DNA of 64,000 nucleotides from positions 620,001 through 684,000 of the forward strand of contig NZ_SJKA01000004.1 of assembly GCF_004331435.1 (NCBI RefSeq). The letters are read 5' to 3'. Shown one piece after another: positions 1-9,098 of the stretch; positions within the stretch are counted from its first letter, which is position 1; each line of letters starts with the position of its first letter. The position numbers and the translations under genes were made by a program. The stretch comes from Kribbella sindirgiensis (GTDB lineage Bacteria > Actinomycetota > Actinomycetes > Propionibacteriales > Kribbellaceae). Under the pieces are notes generated by a model that saw only the letters and a program-made list of their open reading frames with translations, searched no databases and was not told the DNA's origin.

Positions 1-52
1 ACAGCACCACGGCCAGCCCGAGAATCAGCAGGCTCAGCGTGCCTTCATCCAT
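1..52 (-). CDS. N-terminus of a membrane protein (partial), possibly SLC13-type permease
   Basis: Only the first 17 codons are inside the window. They read M-D-E-G-T-L-S-L-L-I-L-G-L-A-V-V-L, a hydrophobic stretch typical of the first membrane helix of a transporter. The ATG lies 9 bases after the stop of the AbgT gene on the same strand, so it is probably the third gene of that operon. The N-terminal pattern resembles actinobacterial SLC13/anion permeases, but this is recollection and 17 residues cannot prove a family. No strong ribosome binding site is visible, which fits translational coupling to the upstream gene. Confidence 0.5.
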   Translation of the reverse strand, partial: MDEGTLSLLILGLAVVL

Positions 53-61
53 GAGGGTTGC

Positions 62-1729
62 CTAGCCGAGATGGACCGGGGCGGACGGGCCCCACGGGAT
101 GCCGATCAGGTACCAGGCGATGTAGAAGAGCGTCCACGCGATCAGCACGATGCCGGTGTAGGGCAGCATCATCGACACCACGGTGCCCATGCCCGCCTTC
201 TTCCGGTACCGCTGGCTGACGAGCACGATGAACGGCAGGTACACCATCAGCGGCGTGATCACGTTCGCCGGGCCGTCGCCGACGCGGTACGCCGCGACGA
301 CCGTCTGCGGCGCGATGCCCAACCGGTAGAACAGCGGGATGAAGATCGGCGCCAGGATCGCCCACTTCGGGATCACGCCCGGCATGATCAGGTCGATGAC
401 GAAGACCAGCAGGATGAAGCCGATCAGCAACGGCAGCGCTCCGATGTCGGCCCGCTCGAGCAGGTCGGCCAGGCCGGTCGCGGCCAGTGTCGACATGTTC
501 GTGTAGTTGAAGTAGGCGATGAACTGCGCGATCAGCAGCATCAGGAAGATCAGGCCGCCGAGCCCGTTGAAGGTCTTCACGATCGCGTTGATCACGTTCG
601 TACTGCCGGTCAGGGACTTCGCGCCGCGGCCGTAGCCGAGGCCGGCGGCGAGGAACAGCATCGAGATGATGAAGAGCAGACTGCTCATGAACGGCGACGA
701 CCCGAAGATCTCACCGGTGTCCGGGTTGCGCAGCGGCGCCTTGGGGATGAACGTCAGCGCGGACACGATCGCGACCGCCACCAGCAGGTAGTACACCGAC
801 CAGCGCAGCCCGCGGGACTCCAGCCGCATCTCCTCGTCGGTGGGCTGATGGTCGACCGGTGCGTCGGACGGCGCCTCGGACGGGTCGTACCTGCCGAGCC
901 GGGGCTCCAGCAGCCGCTCGGTGATCACCGTCATCACCAGGGCGCAGAACAGCGTCGCCGCGATGCTGAAGTAGAAGTTGTGCGTGACGTTCAGGCTGAC
1001 GTCGGGAGCGACCAGGCCGATCGTCTCGTTGGTGACCTCGGTGATGATGCCGTCGGCGGGCGTGATCAGCACGTTCACGAAGAACGCCGCGCTGACCCCG
1101 GCGTACGCCGCCGCGATACCGGCCAGCGGGTGCCGCCCGAGCGACGCGAACGCCGCCGCTCCGAGCGGGATCAGCACCAGGTAGCCGGCATCCGAGGCCA
1201 CGCTCGAGATGCCGCCGAGCAGCACGATGATGAACGTGATCGCCGCTTTCGGGGCGACCTTCACCATCTTCCGGATCAGCGCCGCGATCAGCCCTGCCTC
1301 CTCGGCGACCCCGACCCCGATCATCGCGACCAGGATCACCGCGACCACACCGAAGTCGTTGAAGTTCTGCACGGCGGTGGTGAAGATGAAGCGGATCCCG
1401 TCGCCGGTGAGCAGGCTCTCGGCGGTGATCGTCTCGTGCTTGAGCTCGTAGTCCGGGATCACCGGTGCCGGCGGGGCGTCGTTCCCCGGCACGCTGCTGC
1501 CCTGGGGATACTCGGGTGCGACCTGGACCGTGGCCGGTTCGGCGACCTCGGTGGTCACGCTCGTCCCTGCCCAGGAAAGGATCTGGGACAGGCCGATGAC
1601 GATCACGATCAGCGCGAGGAAGATCAGCGCCGGATGCGGGACCTTGTTGCCGACCCGCTCGATACCGTCCAGGACGCGCTGCATCCCGCTCTTCTTGGCG
1701 GGCTTGTCCCCGACCGTTTTCGCGTTCAT
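62..1729 (-). CDS. AbgT family transporter
   Basis: A 555-residue integral membrane protein of the AbgT family, known for p-aminobenzoyl-glutamate uptake (AbgT) and drug/folate-precursor export (MtrF). The first helix follows a short basic N-terminus at residues ~30-50. A polar extracellular loop of ~70 residues comes next, then about ten more helices. The C-terminal signature VGDGPANVITPLMVYLP near residue 480 matches the family (R-x-G-D-S-P-x-N). The start MNAKTVG was chosen because its ATG overlaps the stop of the aminopeptidase gene by 4 bases (ATGA). A longer in-frame extension exists but lies inside that gene. Coupling to a peptidase suggests import of a peptide-like or N-acyl amino acid substrate; that link is inference. 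Confidence 0.9.
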   Translation of the reverse strand: MNAKTVGDKPAKKSGMQRVLDGIERVGNKVPHPALIFLALIVIVIGLSQILSWAGTSVTTEVAEPATVQVAPEYPQGSSVPGNDAPPAPVIPDYELKHETITAESLLTGDGIRFIFTTAVQNFNDFGVVAVILVAMIGVGVAEEAGLIAALIRKMVKVAPKAAITFIIVLLGGISSVASDAGYLVLIPLGAAAFASLGRHPLAGIAAAYAGVSAAFFVNVLITPADGIITEVTNETIGLVAPDVSLNVTHNFYFSIAATLFCALVMTVITERLLEPRLGRYDPSEAPSDAPVDHQPTDEEMRLESRGLRWSVYYLLVAVAIVSALTFIPKAPLRNPDTGEIFGSSPFMSSLLFIISMLFLAAGLGYGRGAKSLTGSTNVINAIVKTFNGLGGLIFLMLLIAQFIAYFNYTNMSTLAATGLADLLERADIGALPLLIGFILLVFVIDLIMPGVIPKWAILAPIFIPLFYRLGIAPQTVVAAYRVGDGPANVITPLMVYLPFIVLVSQRYRKKAGMGTVVSMMLPYTGIVLIAWTLFYIAWYLIGIPWGPSAPVHLG

Positions 1730-3234
1730 GAGCCCGGCGGGACGAACCGGAGGGCGAACTCGATCAGCAGCTTGGTCCCGAAGCCGGTCGCGCCCTTGTT
1801 CCGCCACGTCCGCGGCGCCGGCAGTTGCGCCGTACCCGCGATGTCGACGTGGCCCCACGGCTTGCCGTCGACGAACTCCTGCAGGAACAGGCCGGCGGTG
1901 ATCGACCCGGCGTTGATCCCGCCCATGTTCGTCAGGTCGGCGATCGTCGAATCGAGCTGGGAGCGGTACGACTTGTGCAGCGGCAACTCCCACACCGGCT
2001 CGTCCACCACGTCACCCGCCCGCCGCAGCTGCTCGACCACGGCCGGGTCGTTGCCCATCACACCGGCGACCTCGACACCGAACGTCCGCAGGCACGCACC
2101 GGTCAGCGTCGCGATGTCGACGATCGCGTCGACCGGCTCCTCGGTCGCCAGAGCGAGTGCGTCGGCCATCACCAGACGCCCCTCGGCGTCGGTGTTGAGC
2201 ACCTCGACCGTCGTCCCGTTGCGCATCGTCAGGACGTCACCGAGCTTCATCGCCGATCCCGACGGCATGTTGTCGGTACACATCAGGTAGCCGGTCACGG
2301 CCGACGTACAGCCCAGGTCCCGCAGCGCCGTCATGCCTGCGAGTACGGCGGCGGCGCCGGTCATGTCGTTCTTCATCTGGGCGTGCGACTCGTCGCTCGG
2401 CTTCAGGCTGATACCGCCGGAGTCGTACATGATTCCCTTACCCACCAGGGCAATCCGGCCGGTCGGCTCCGCGGGTTGATACCTCAGGCGGATCATCCGG
2501 GGCGGTTCCACACTGCCCCGATTGACCCCGAGCAGGCCACCACAGCCCAGCTCGATCAGCTGGTCCTTGTCGAAGACCTCCACCTCCAGACCCGCCGCCG
2601 TACCGACCTCGACCGCGACCTCGGCCATCCGGACCGCGGACAGCGTCGTCGCCGGGCAGTTCGCCAAGTCACGGCCGAGACTGCACGCCGCCGCGACGAT
2701 CCGGCCGCGCTCGACGCCCGTCTCCGCCGCCGCGGCGTCCTCGTCGGCGGCCACGATCTGCAGCGATTCCAGCGTGGGCTGATCCGCGTCCCGGCCGACG
2801 AAGTAGCGCCAGCGCGCCAGCAGCACACCTTCGGTGGCAGCCTGGGCGAAGTCGGCGACCGCGATCCCGGACGACGCCTCTGACGGCACCTCGACGGCCA
2901 GGTTCTTGAGCCACGGGACGGCGCGCGCGAACTCCGCGGCCAGATCGCGGACGAGCGTGGTGTCGATCTCGTCGCGGCCGCCGATACCGACCGCGACCCG
3001 CACCGGGCCGTCCGAGCGCGGCTGGACCAAGGTCTGGCCACGCTGTCCGGTGAAACCGGCGGACCCCAGCCCGGCCAGGTCGACGCCCAGCTCCTCCGGG
3101 GGCTCGGTGCCGGCAGCGACCGGTACGGCGAGGGCATCCGCCACGTCCGCTGCCTGCTTCAACGAGGCGACACCGACCCGGATCCGGTACCGGGTCGAAG
3201 GCACCGGATCGAAGTCTCGAAGGACCGTGTTCAC
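1726..3234 (-). CDS. pepA: leucyl aminopeptidase (M17 family)
   Basis: A 502-residue cytosolic M17 aminopeptidase that removes N-terminal residues from peptides using two metal ions. The family signature NTDAEGRL begins at residue 347 and supplies the Asp and Glu ligands. The upstream metal/catalytic segment GKGIMYDSGG lies near residue 265, with the Lys and Asp in place. The length is normal for the family. The gene is first in an operon: its TGA overlaps the AbgT start. The ATG at 3234 is preceded by an AGGAGG-like site at about 3240-3245 (reverse complement of cctcctg). A housekeeping PepA may also exist elsewhere, so this copy may be specialised for the imported substrate. Confidence 0.93.
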   Translation of the reverse strand: MNTVLRDFDPVPSTRYRIRVGVASLKQAADVADALAVPVAAGTEPPEELGVDLAGLGSAGFTGQRGQTLVQPRSDGPVRVAVGIGGRDEIDTTLVRDLAAEFARAVPWLKNLAVEVPSEASSGIAVADFAQAATEGVLLARWRYFVGRDADQPTLESLQIVAADEDAAAAETGVERGRIVAAACSLGRDLANCPATTLSAVRMAEVAVEVGTAAGLEVEVFDKDQLIELGCGGLLGVNRGSVEPPRMIRLRYQPAEPTGRIALVGKGIMYDSGGISLKPSDESHAQMKNDMTGAAAVLAGMTALRDLGCTSAVTGYLMCTDNMPSGSAMKLGDVLTMRNGTTVEVLNTDAEGRLVMADALALATEEPVDAIVDIATLTGACLRTFGVEVAGVMGNDPAVVEQLRRAGDVVDEPVWELPLHKSYRSQLDSTIADLTNMGGINAGSITAGLFLQEFVDGKPWGHVDIAGTAQLPAPRTWRNKGATGFGTKLLIEFALRFVPPGS

Positions 3235-3259
3235 GAAAACCTCCTGCGCCGGAGCGGGA

Positions 3260-3742
3260 TCAGCTCTGGAGAGCCTGGACGAGCTCGTCCTCGCGCTCCT
3301 TCGTCAGATTGGTCTGGATGATCGTCGGGCTGAACGGTTTGAGCGCGTCGACCACCCGGTCGACCGTCGCCGAGCGGGCGAGCAGGAACACGGCCGCGTG
3401 GCCTTCCTGCAGTTCCTGGCCGACCTGCTTGATCAGGTCGTCGTTGATGCCGATGTCGGTGAGCTTGCCGGCGATCGCGCCGGAGGCCGCTCCCACCGCG
3501 AAGCCGGCGATCGGGCTCAGGAAGATCAGTCCGATCAAGGTCCCCCACAGCGCACCGCTCGCGGCGCCCGCGCCGGCCAGGTTGACGGTCTGCTGAATAC
3601 GAACCTTGCCCTTGGCGTCCTTGTACGCGTACGCCGCATCCTCGCGCTGGAGGAGTTGCTGCTTCGCCAGATCCTCGGTCAGCTGAATGACGCGCTCGGC
3701 GTCATCGCGGCTGTCCAGACCGAGCACCACCAGATGGGTCAT
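3260..3742 (-). CDS. DUF1269 family membrane-associated protein
   Basis: A 160-residue protein beginning MTHLVVLGLDSRDDAERV, which is the DUF1269 pattern. A ferredoxin-like N-terminal segment is followed by an Ala/Gly-rich hydrophobic hairpin (about residues 58-92). A soluble C-terminus ending in a Lys/Glu-rich helix follows. The family is common in actinobacteria, sits at the membrane, and has no proven biochemical role. It lies 25 bases upstream of pepA on the same strand, so read-through into the pepA operon is possible. A GGAG-like site precedes the ATG. Confidence 0.8.
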   Translation of the reverse strand: MTHLVVLGLDSRDDAERVIQLTEDLAKQQLLQREDAAYAYKDAKGKVRIQQTVNLAGAGAASGALWGTLIGLIFLSPIAGFAVGAASGAIAGKLTDIGINDDLIKQVGQELQEGHAAVFLLARSATVDRVVDALKPFSPTIIQTNLTKEREDELVQALQS

Positions 3743-3828
3743 CGCGAACTCCTCGGGGCAGGGCGCGTCATTGTTGCCGCGCGGGACGCCTCATCCCACC
3801 AACAGCACCTGGCGGCGTCCTCCTCCGA

Positions 3829-4749
3829 TTAGGGTGATTCGGCCTGCCGGGCGAGAAAGGCGGACAGCGGGCCCGGGAGTTCCGCGGGCCGATCACCCCA
3901 GTCATGGACGACCGCCGTACCGGCGAGCAAGTCGTGCAGGGCGCGGTGCTCGCGCTGGAACACGATCGGCAGGAAGCCCAGGCCCAGCGGTACGACGCTG
4001 AGCGGGAACGCGAGCACCCACCGCAGAGCCTGCCCGGGGTGGATCGTGCCGCCGTCGGAACGCACGATGCGGAGCCCGACGATTCCTTGGCCCGGTGTGC
4101 GTGCGGCGATGGCGAGGAATCCGAGCGCGTAGCAGACGGCTAGTGCCGCCACGCCTGCGGTCGCGGGCAGTGGGCGTCGTACTGATAGTCCCCAGAAGGC
4201 GTTGGTCAGCAGGTTCACGCCTGCCAGGGCGATGGTGAAGGAGGTCGTGATGATCAGGAGGTCGAGGGCGGTCGCTGCTGCTCTGCTCACGGCGCCTGCG
4301 TGGTGACCTGTGATGGTCAGGCGGCCGTTGCCGGTCGGGATCGGGACGTCTCGCCGGAGCAGGCGCCTGACGCCGCGGTCGAGCAGCGCATCCAACCCGG
4401 CAAGCTGCCTGCGAACCAGATCGAGAACCGACCCAGCCAACCGCGCCTGACTCTCAACCACCACCCCAGCCACACCGGCCCGCCGAACCAACCCCTCAAC
4501 ATCAACCCGCTCAACCAGCCGCTCGACATCAACCCGCTCGAGGAGCCGCTCGACGTCGACTCGGTCGAGGAGGCGGTCTACGTCTACTCGGTCCAGGAGG
4601 CGTTCTATGTCTATGCGGTCGAGTAGGCGGTTGATGTCTATTCGGGCGAGTTGGGCGTCCAGGTCAACGTGCGACAGGACGACGTCCGGCTGAACGGTCT
4701 CGACCACGCGACCGGTGACCTTGCCCGCGAGTCGTCCGAGCATCCCCAT
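3829..4749 (-). CDS. RDD family membrane protein with N-terminal nonapeptide repeats
   Basis: A 306-residue protein in two parts. Residues 28-90 contain seven tandem nine-residue units such as VDLDAQLAR, IDINRLLDR, VDVDRLLDR, VDVERLVER and VDVEGLVRR, an amphipathic repeat. Residues ~150-290 form an RDD domain with membrane helices and the usual late motif in which an Arg/Asp-rich end follows the last helix (HRALHDLLAGT). The function of RDD proteins is not settled; some are ion exchangers. The start at 4749 is 4 bases after the regulator gene's stop and has TAGGGG as ribosome site; a second ATG six bases downstream is also possible. The repeats are mirrored as DNA repeats at 4480-4670. Confidence 0.82.
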   Translation of the reverse strand: MGMLGRLAGKVTGRVVETVQPDVVLSHVDLDAQLARIDINRLLDRIDIERLLDRVDVDRLLDRVDVERLLERVDVERLVERVDVEGLVRRAGVAGVVVESQARLAGSVLDLVRRQLAGLDALLDRGVRRLLRRDVPIPTGNGRLTITGHHAGAVSRAAATALDLLIITTSFTIALAGVNLLTNAFWGLSVRRPLPATAGVAALAVCYALGFLAIAARTPGQGIVGLRIVRSDGGTIHPGQALRWVLAFPLSVVPLGLGFLPIVFQREHRALHDLLAGTAVVHDWGDRPAELPGPLSAFLARQAESP

Positions 4750-4753
4750 GCCC

Positions 4754-7471
4754 CTACAACAGTCCAGTAGACCTGGCAGCCCGCAGAGCCGCAGACCGCT
4801 TGTCCACACCCAGCTTGCGATACAGCGAGATCAAATGCGTCTTCACAGTGTTCTCGGTGATGAACAACGCCTGAGCGATCTCGCTGTACGAACTACCCAA
4901 CGCAAGCTCGTCAAGCACCTCAGCTTCCCGCGCCGTCAGCCGCACATGGACACCGTTCACCAGAGCATCCAGCCGGCGCGGCGGCGGAGCCTGCGCCCCC
5001 GGCCGAACGCGTACCAACGGCGACATCCCCCCGGCCTTACTCCACCCGGCCCGGTGTCCGGACAGCTTCTCCAACGCCGCTGCGGCGTACGGATGTGGGT
5101 TCGGTCCCGTAGCGTTCCGGCGCAACAGATCCAGCAACACCGGATCGTCCGCAACCGACGCGAGCGCATGCAGCATGTGCTGCGGGGTCACGCGGTTCAA
5201 CGTGTCCAGCAACGCGGCTTCCGCAGCCGTCTCGTCGCCGGTCCGGCTGAGCAGCACCGTCCGGAAGGACGCGGCGGCTGAGGCCAGCGGCGGATAGAGA
5301 CCGGGCTGGTCGAGCCCCGCGTCGAGCTGTTTCAGCGCAGTCTCGGCGTCCTCGCTGATCATTGACGTCATCGCCCGAACCAACCCGGCTTCGGTCGAGT
5401 TACCGGTGCGCTCGAGCACCGTCACCTGTGTGCCAACGGTGGACGTGTCCCCGAGCAGTGCCGCCAGCCAGGCCCGCGCCAGTGCCAGGTCCCGGGACAG
5501 GAACGACGGCAGCGGGCCTGCTGCCGTCGGGTCTGCGGTCAGCTCGGTCAACGCCTCACCGAGCCGGCCCCGTTCGATCAGGAGCACGGCTCTCAGCATC
5601 GTGCGAAGACCAGCGACAACGGTGTCGGACCCAGCCACCTCGGTCCCCGCCACCACCCGGTGGTACTTCCACCCGGTGTCCAGGTCGAGCTCGTTCACCG
5701 CCGCGAGGCCCAGTACGACGTTCGCGCGCGCGGAGTACTCCTCTGGAAGGCTCTCCCGTCCTCCCACATCGAAAGAGGCTTGGGCCGACCGGGCCGCGTT
5801 CTGTACTTGGCCACGGGCGTAGTGCACGACGGCCTGATGCGCCAGACAGCCGGCGATCAGCCGGTGGTGCCCCGCCATCCGTGCGGTCACGAGAGCCTCG
5901 TCCAGATGGGTGAGTGCCGCGTCCAGGTCGTCGGCCCAGGTCTCGGTGGCTGCGAGCTCGATGAGCAACCACGCCAGCCGCTCAGGGCCCAGTACTGCGG
6001 GAGGGCTGCTGTGGCCGCCGGTCAGCAGTGACCGCGCCTTTGCGATCGCCTCCTGGACGTCCTGCCATCCGTAGCGGGACCTCCACAGTCGCAGCAGTGC
6101 GGCGTCCGCCTCCAGTGCGTCGTCGTCCGGTGTCGCCGCAGCCCTGTCAGCCGCGCGTTCATCGGCCGCCGCCGCGTCCAGGACGGCACCGGACACGTCG
6201 CCGCTCACTCGACGGAGCAGCCCTCGGACGCCGAGCAGATGGGGATGCTCATCCAGGTAGCCGGCCGGCAACGCGTCGAACCCGACCGCGACCAGATCGG
6301 CCTTGCCCGCAGCGAGCAGCTCCGGGCCGTGGCCGAGCAGGATCCGCTCGACCAGCGCCGCGTCGTCGGCATCGACAGCACTGCGCAGTGCGGACCCGCT
6401 GTCGCCACGGTTCTCGTAGTACAAGGCCGAGCGATGCTGTGCGCTGACGACCAGTTGGCGGTCGTCGGCGCTGGCCGCGATCCGCCGGCGGAGCAGTTCG
6501 ACCAGCAGCGGGTGGTACCGGTACAACGGTTTGCTCGCCGAGTCATCGGCGTACGCCGTCACCAGCAGGCCACTGCCGGCGAGATCCGCGAGCATCGAAC
6601 CCGCCTCGGAGTCACCGCTCAGAACCTCGGCGAGCCGACCGCTCAGCGTGGTTGCGCCGAAGGTGCTGAGGAGCATCGCCTGGACCCGTTTGTCGAGGGT
6701 GTTCAGCGTCTCGCCGAGCAGCAGGTCGAGCACCTCCCCCTGATTGCCCAGGGGCCACACGACGTCACCGGATGCCTGCAGTGTGCGGGCGGCGAGCACC
6801 AGTGCTGCTGCCCAGCCAGCCGCCTTCTCCTGAACCAGCATGATGTCGGCTGGACTGGCGTCCTGGGCATGCGCTCGGACCAGAGCGGCGGCCTCTGCGT
6901 CGTTGAACCGCAGCTCGCGCGAACGCAGGGTCAGCGCCATCCCTCTGACCTCGAGCTCGGACACCGGCAACAACAGGTCGTACCGGGTGGCCAGGAGCAA
7001 CCGGACCGCGTGCGGTGTCTCCTGCAGAACGCGCGACATCTCGCCGACGACTGCCGCCGGCAACAGGTGGGCGTCGTCGACAACGATCGGGTCCGTGACG
7101 GCCGGCCCGTCGCCTTCGCGAACCCATTCGAGGACTCCCTCGAGCACACCGGGGGCCTGGCCCCGCAACCAGACCACAGGCTGAGCGGACTGCCTTCTGC
7201 GTGTCACCCAGTCGGACAGCAGAACGGTCTTGCCAGTCCCGGGCGGCGCGACCACCATGGTCAGCGGCGAGTGCACCCCGAGGTCGAGGGCAGAGTGCAG
7301 GCGCTCACGCGTCACGAGCGTCAGCGGCGGCCGTGCGATCGTCCCATCGGCCGGGTACCGGAACTGCTCACGCGCTCGATCGGGCCTCGGGCTCGTCACG
7401 CGCGTCCCCCTCCCCTGGGCGGGCGTGTCTGACTGGCTCCTTGTCCCCGTTCCTCCGTCCTCCTCCGACAT
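4754..7471 (-). CDS. LuxR family regulator with MalT-like ATPase (LAL type)
   Basis: A 905-residue transcription factor. An N-terminal STAND ATPase carries Walker A APPGTGKT at residues 75-82 and Walker B VVDDAHLL at ~130-137. A long helical/TPR-like middle region follows. The C-terminal LuxR helix-turn-helix (about residues 845-905) contains the LTAREAEVLDELA start and the TENTVKTHL recognition helix. Proteins of this class are ligand- and ATP-controlled activators. The RDD gene follows after 4 bases and is the obvious co-transcribed partner. No clear Shine-Dalgarno site precedes the ATG at 7471, so an internal GTG near codon 25 cannot be excluded. The inducing signal cannot be read from the sequence. 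Confidence 0.9.
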   Translation of the reverse strand: MSEEDGGTGTRSQSDTPAQGRGTRVTSPRPDRAREQFRYPADGTIARPPLTLVTRERLHSALDLGVHSPLTMVVAPPGTGKTVLLSDWVTRRRQSAQPVVWLRGQAPGVLEGVLEWVREGDGPAVTDPIVVDDAHLLPAAVVGEMSRVLQETPHAVRLLLATRYDLLLPVSELEVRGMALTLRSRELRFNDAEAAALVRAHAQDASPADIMLVQEKAAGWAAALVLAARTLQASGDVVWPLGNQGEVLDLLLGETLNTLDKRVQAMLLSTFGATTLSGRLAEVLSGDSEAGSMLADLAGSGLLVTAYADDSASKPLYRYHPLLVELLRRRIAASADDRQLVVSAQHRSALYYENRGDSGSALRSAVDADDAALVERILLGHGPELLAAGKADLVAVGFDALPAGYLDEHPHLLGVRGLLRRVSGDVSGAVLDAAAADERAADRAAATPDDDALEADAALLRLWRSRYGWQDVQEAIAKARSLLTGGHSSPPAVLGPERLAWLLIELAATETWADDLDAALTHLDEALVTARMAGHHRLIAGCLAHQAVVHYARGQVQNAARSAQASFDVGGRESLPEEYSARANVVLGLAAVNELDLDTGWKYHRVVAGTEVAGSDTVVAGLRTMLRAVLLIERGRLGEALTELTADPTAAGPLPSFLSRDLALARAWLAALLGDTSTVGTQVTVLERTGNSTEAGLVRAMTSMISEDAETALKQLDAGLDQPGLYPPLASAAASFRTVLLSRTGDETAAEAALLDTLNRVTPQHMLHALASVADDPVLLDLLRRNATGPNPHPYAAAALEKLSGHRAGWSKAGGMSPLVRVRPGAQAPPPRRLDALVNGVHVRLTAREAEVLDELALGSSYSEIAQALFITENTVKTHLISLYRKLGVDKRSAALRAARSTGLL

Positions 7472-7540
7472 TCGAGACTAGCTGGTTCGGGCCGACCGTG
7501 GCAGGCCCGGACGCGGCCGGGTTTCCTGCGGCCGTTCGCT

Positions 7541-8404
7541 TCACTTGTGGGCTGTTCTGTTCTTTCCACCGGGGATGCGGGGCACCTTGGCCCCGATCCA
7601 GACCGCGACGACGACCAGCAGCCCGATACCGACCAGCCAGCCCCACAGGCCTTCGGAGACCGGGCCGAGCCGCCCGAGCCCGAACCCTCCCGGGTCGGGC
7701 TGCTCCCGCAACGCCATGATGTACGCGATGACGGCGCGCTTGTCCTCAGGGAGCAGGACCTGGTCGGAGAACACCGGCATCTGCTGCGGACCGGTGAGCA
7801 TCGCCAGGTAGATGTTCCGCGGCGTGACGTCCATCAGCGACGGCGCGTAGCGGCCGTTCGGGAGCGCGCCGCCACGGCCGGCGAAGTTGTGACAGGCGGT
7901 GCAGTTCGTCCGGAACAGCTCACCGCCGCGGACGACGTCCTCCTGCGTGGCCTTGCTGATGTCGTACGCCTCGCTGGCCGGCACCGCGGGTCCGGGAGCG
8001 AGCGATGCGATGTACGCCGCCAACGCAGCGGTCTCCTGCTCGTTGTACACCGGCGGCTTCCGCGGGATCTGCGCGTTGGGCTGGGCGGCCGGCATCCGTC
8101 CGGTGCTGACCTGGAACTCGACCGCGGCTGCGCCGACACCGAGCAGCGAAGGTCCGGCCAACCGGTCCTCACCGTTGGTCCCACCCTCGGCATGCAGGCC
8201 GTGGCAGCTCGAGCAACCGACCGCGAACAGTCGCCGCCCTTCGTCGATCTGGTCGGACTGCGGCCCGTCCGCCCCCGCGGCACCGCCGGGCAGCAGCACG
8301 GCGTACGCGAACCCCACGATCACCAGCGCCACGCCGACCACCAGCGATCGGGCGACCCGTCCCCGGCGTACCGGCCGAGCGGTCCCGCTGTCCGCGTCGC
8401 GCAT
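7541..8404 (-). CDS. diheme cytochrome c, QcrC type, solitary copy
   Basis: A 287-residue membrane-bound diheme cytochrome c resembling QcrC, the cytochrome cc subunit of the actinobacterial bc1 complex. It has an N-terminal anchor at ~20-38, heme motif CSSCH at 64-68, a second heme motif CTACH at 168-172 and a C-terminal helix at ~253-271. This is the layout of QcrC. The QPD-to-MPVF segment supplies the probable Met ligand around residue 209. A GGAGGTG ribosome site lies just before the ATG. Unlike normal qcrC there are no qcrA, qcrB or ctaE genes beside it, so it is either a displaced subunit or a second, specialised electron carrier. Heme attachment and two-helix topology are family knowledge. 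Confidence 0.85.
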   Translation of the reverse strand: MRDADSGTARPVRRGRVARSLVVGVALVIVGFAYAVLLPGGAAGADGPQSDQIDEGRRLFAVGCSSCHGLHAEGGTNGEDRLAGPSLLGVGAAAVEFQVSTGRMPAAQPNAQIPRKPPVYNEQETAALAAYIASLAPGPAVPASEAYDISKATQEDVVRGGELFRTNCTACHNFAGRGGALPNGRYAPSLMDVTPRNIYLAMLTGPQQMPVFSDQVLLPEDKRAVIAYIMALREQPDPGGFGLGRLGPVSEGLWGWLVGIGLLVVVAVWIGAKVPRIPGGKNRTAHK

Positions 8405-8519
8405 CTCCGCACCTCCGGGCCGGCCCGGACACCTTCTGCACGGCCAGCAGATCCGACCGGACGCCCCACGGGGATCCCCCGAATCGGGTGATCCGGAACC
8501 CCGCCCGGTGTGCTGACGC

Positions 8520-9017
8520 TCAGCGCGAGTCGCGCTTGGCCTGCCTGCGAGCCCCCATCGCCTGGGTCGACGCGTCCTTCTTCAGCCCGCCGGTGGTCTT
8601 CTTCGCCCGCGCCCTGGTACCCGCCGCGGGCTTGGCGGGATCCGCCGCACGCGTCGCCGGCGCCGTGGCCTTGGCCGACCGCGCCGCGTCGAGCCGTTCG
8701 CCGCGCAACTCCATCGACGCACGCCGCGCGGCGACCGCGACCTCACGGCTCACCTTCGCCAGCACCGACTCGAACAGCTCGGCCTTGTCACGATCGCGCT
8801 GGTTCCTCGGGTACGACATCCCCCTGCCGCCGGCCGACGCGACCGCGGCGCCCGCGGCCCGCCGATAGTTCTTCACGTACTTCGTGCGCGCCCGGCGAAC
8901 CCGCTGGTGCAACTCCAGGAGTTCGTCCTCGTCAAGGCCCTTCAACACGTCCCGCTCGCTCTCGGCCACCAGCAGCCGCTCAGCCTCGGTCAACGAGTTC
9001 ATCAAACCCTGGTTCAT
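8520..9017 (-). CDS. small basic protein, unrecognised
   Basis: A 165-residue protein with no domain I can name. The N-terminal ~45 residues are acidic and helical (SLTEAERLLVAESERD). A central Arg/Tyr-rich segment RTKYVKNYRR follows, and the last 45 residues are a Lys/Arg/Ala/Thr-rich tail resembling histone-H1-like extensions. Such tails bind nucleic acid in other proteins, but that is inference. The ATG at 9017 has an excellent GGAGGGG ribosome site; another Met five codons later is possible. It is transcribed away from the toxin-antitoxin-like pair, with about 80 bases between. Confidence 0.7.
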   Translation of the reverse strand: MNQGLMNSLTEAERLLVAESERDVLKGLDEDELLELHQRVRRARTKYVKNYRRAAGAAVASAGGRGMSYPRNQRDRDKAELFESVLAKVSREVAVAARRASMELRGERLDAARSAKATAPATRAADPAKPAAGTRARAKKTTGGLKKDASTQAMGARRQAKRDSR

Positions 9018-9098
9018 CTCACCCCTCCTCGCCCCGCCTCGCACATTACGTGCCGCTCCAGCAGGCGTCGACCCCAGCGCGGACGTACGCTGGAACGC

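Noticed and set aside
71-2290. 739-residue open frame on the plus strand
   Set aside because: Covers AbgT and PepA antisense; composition is shadow-like (RDDRLRRD runs).
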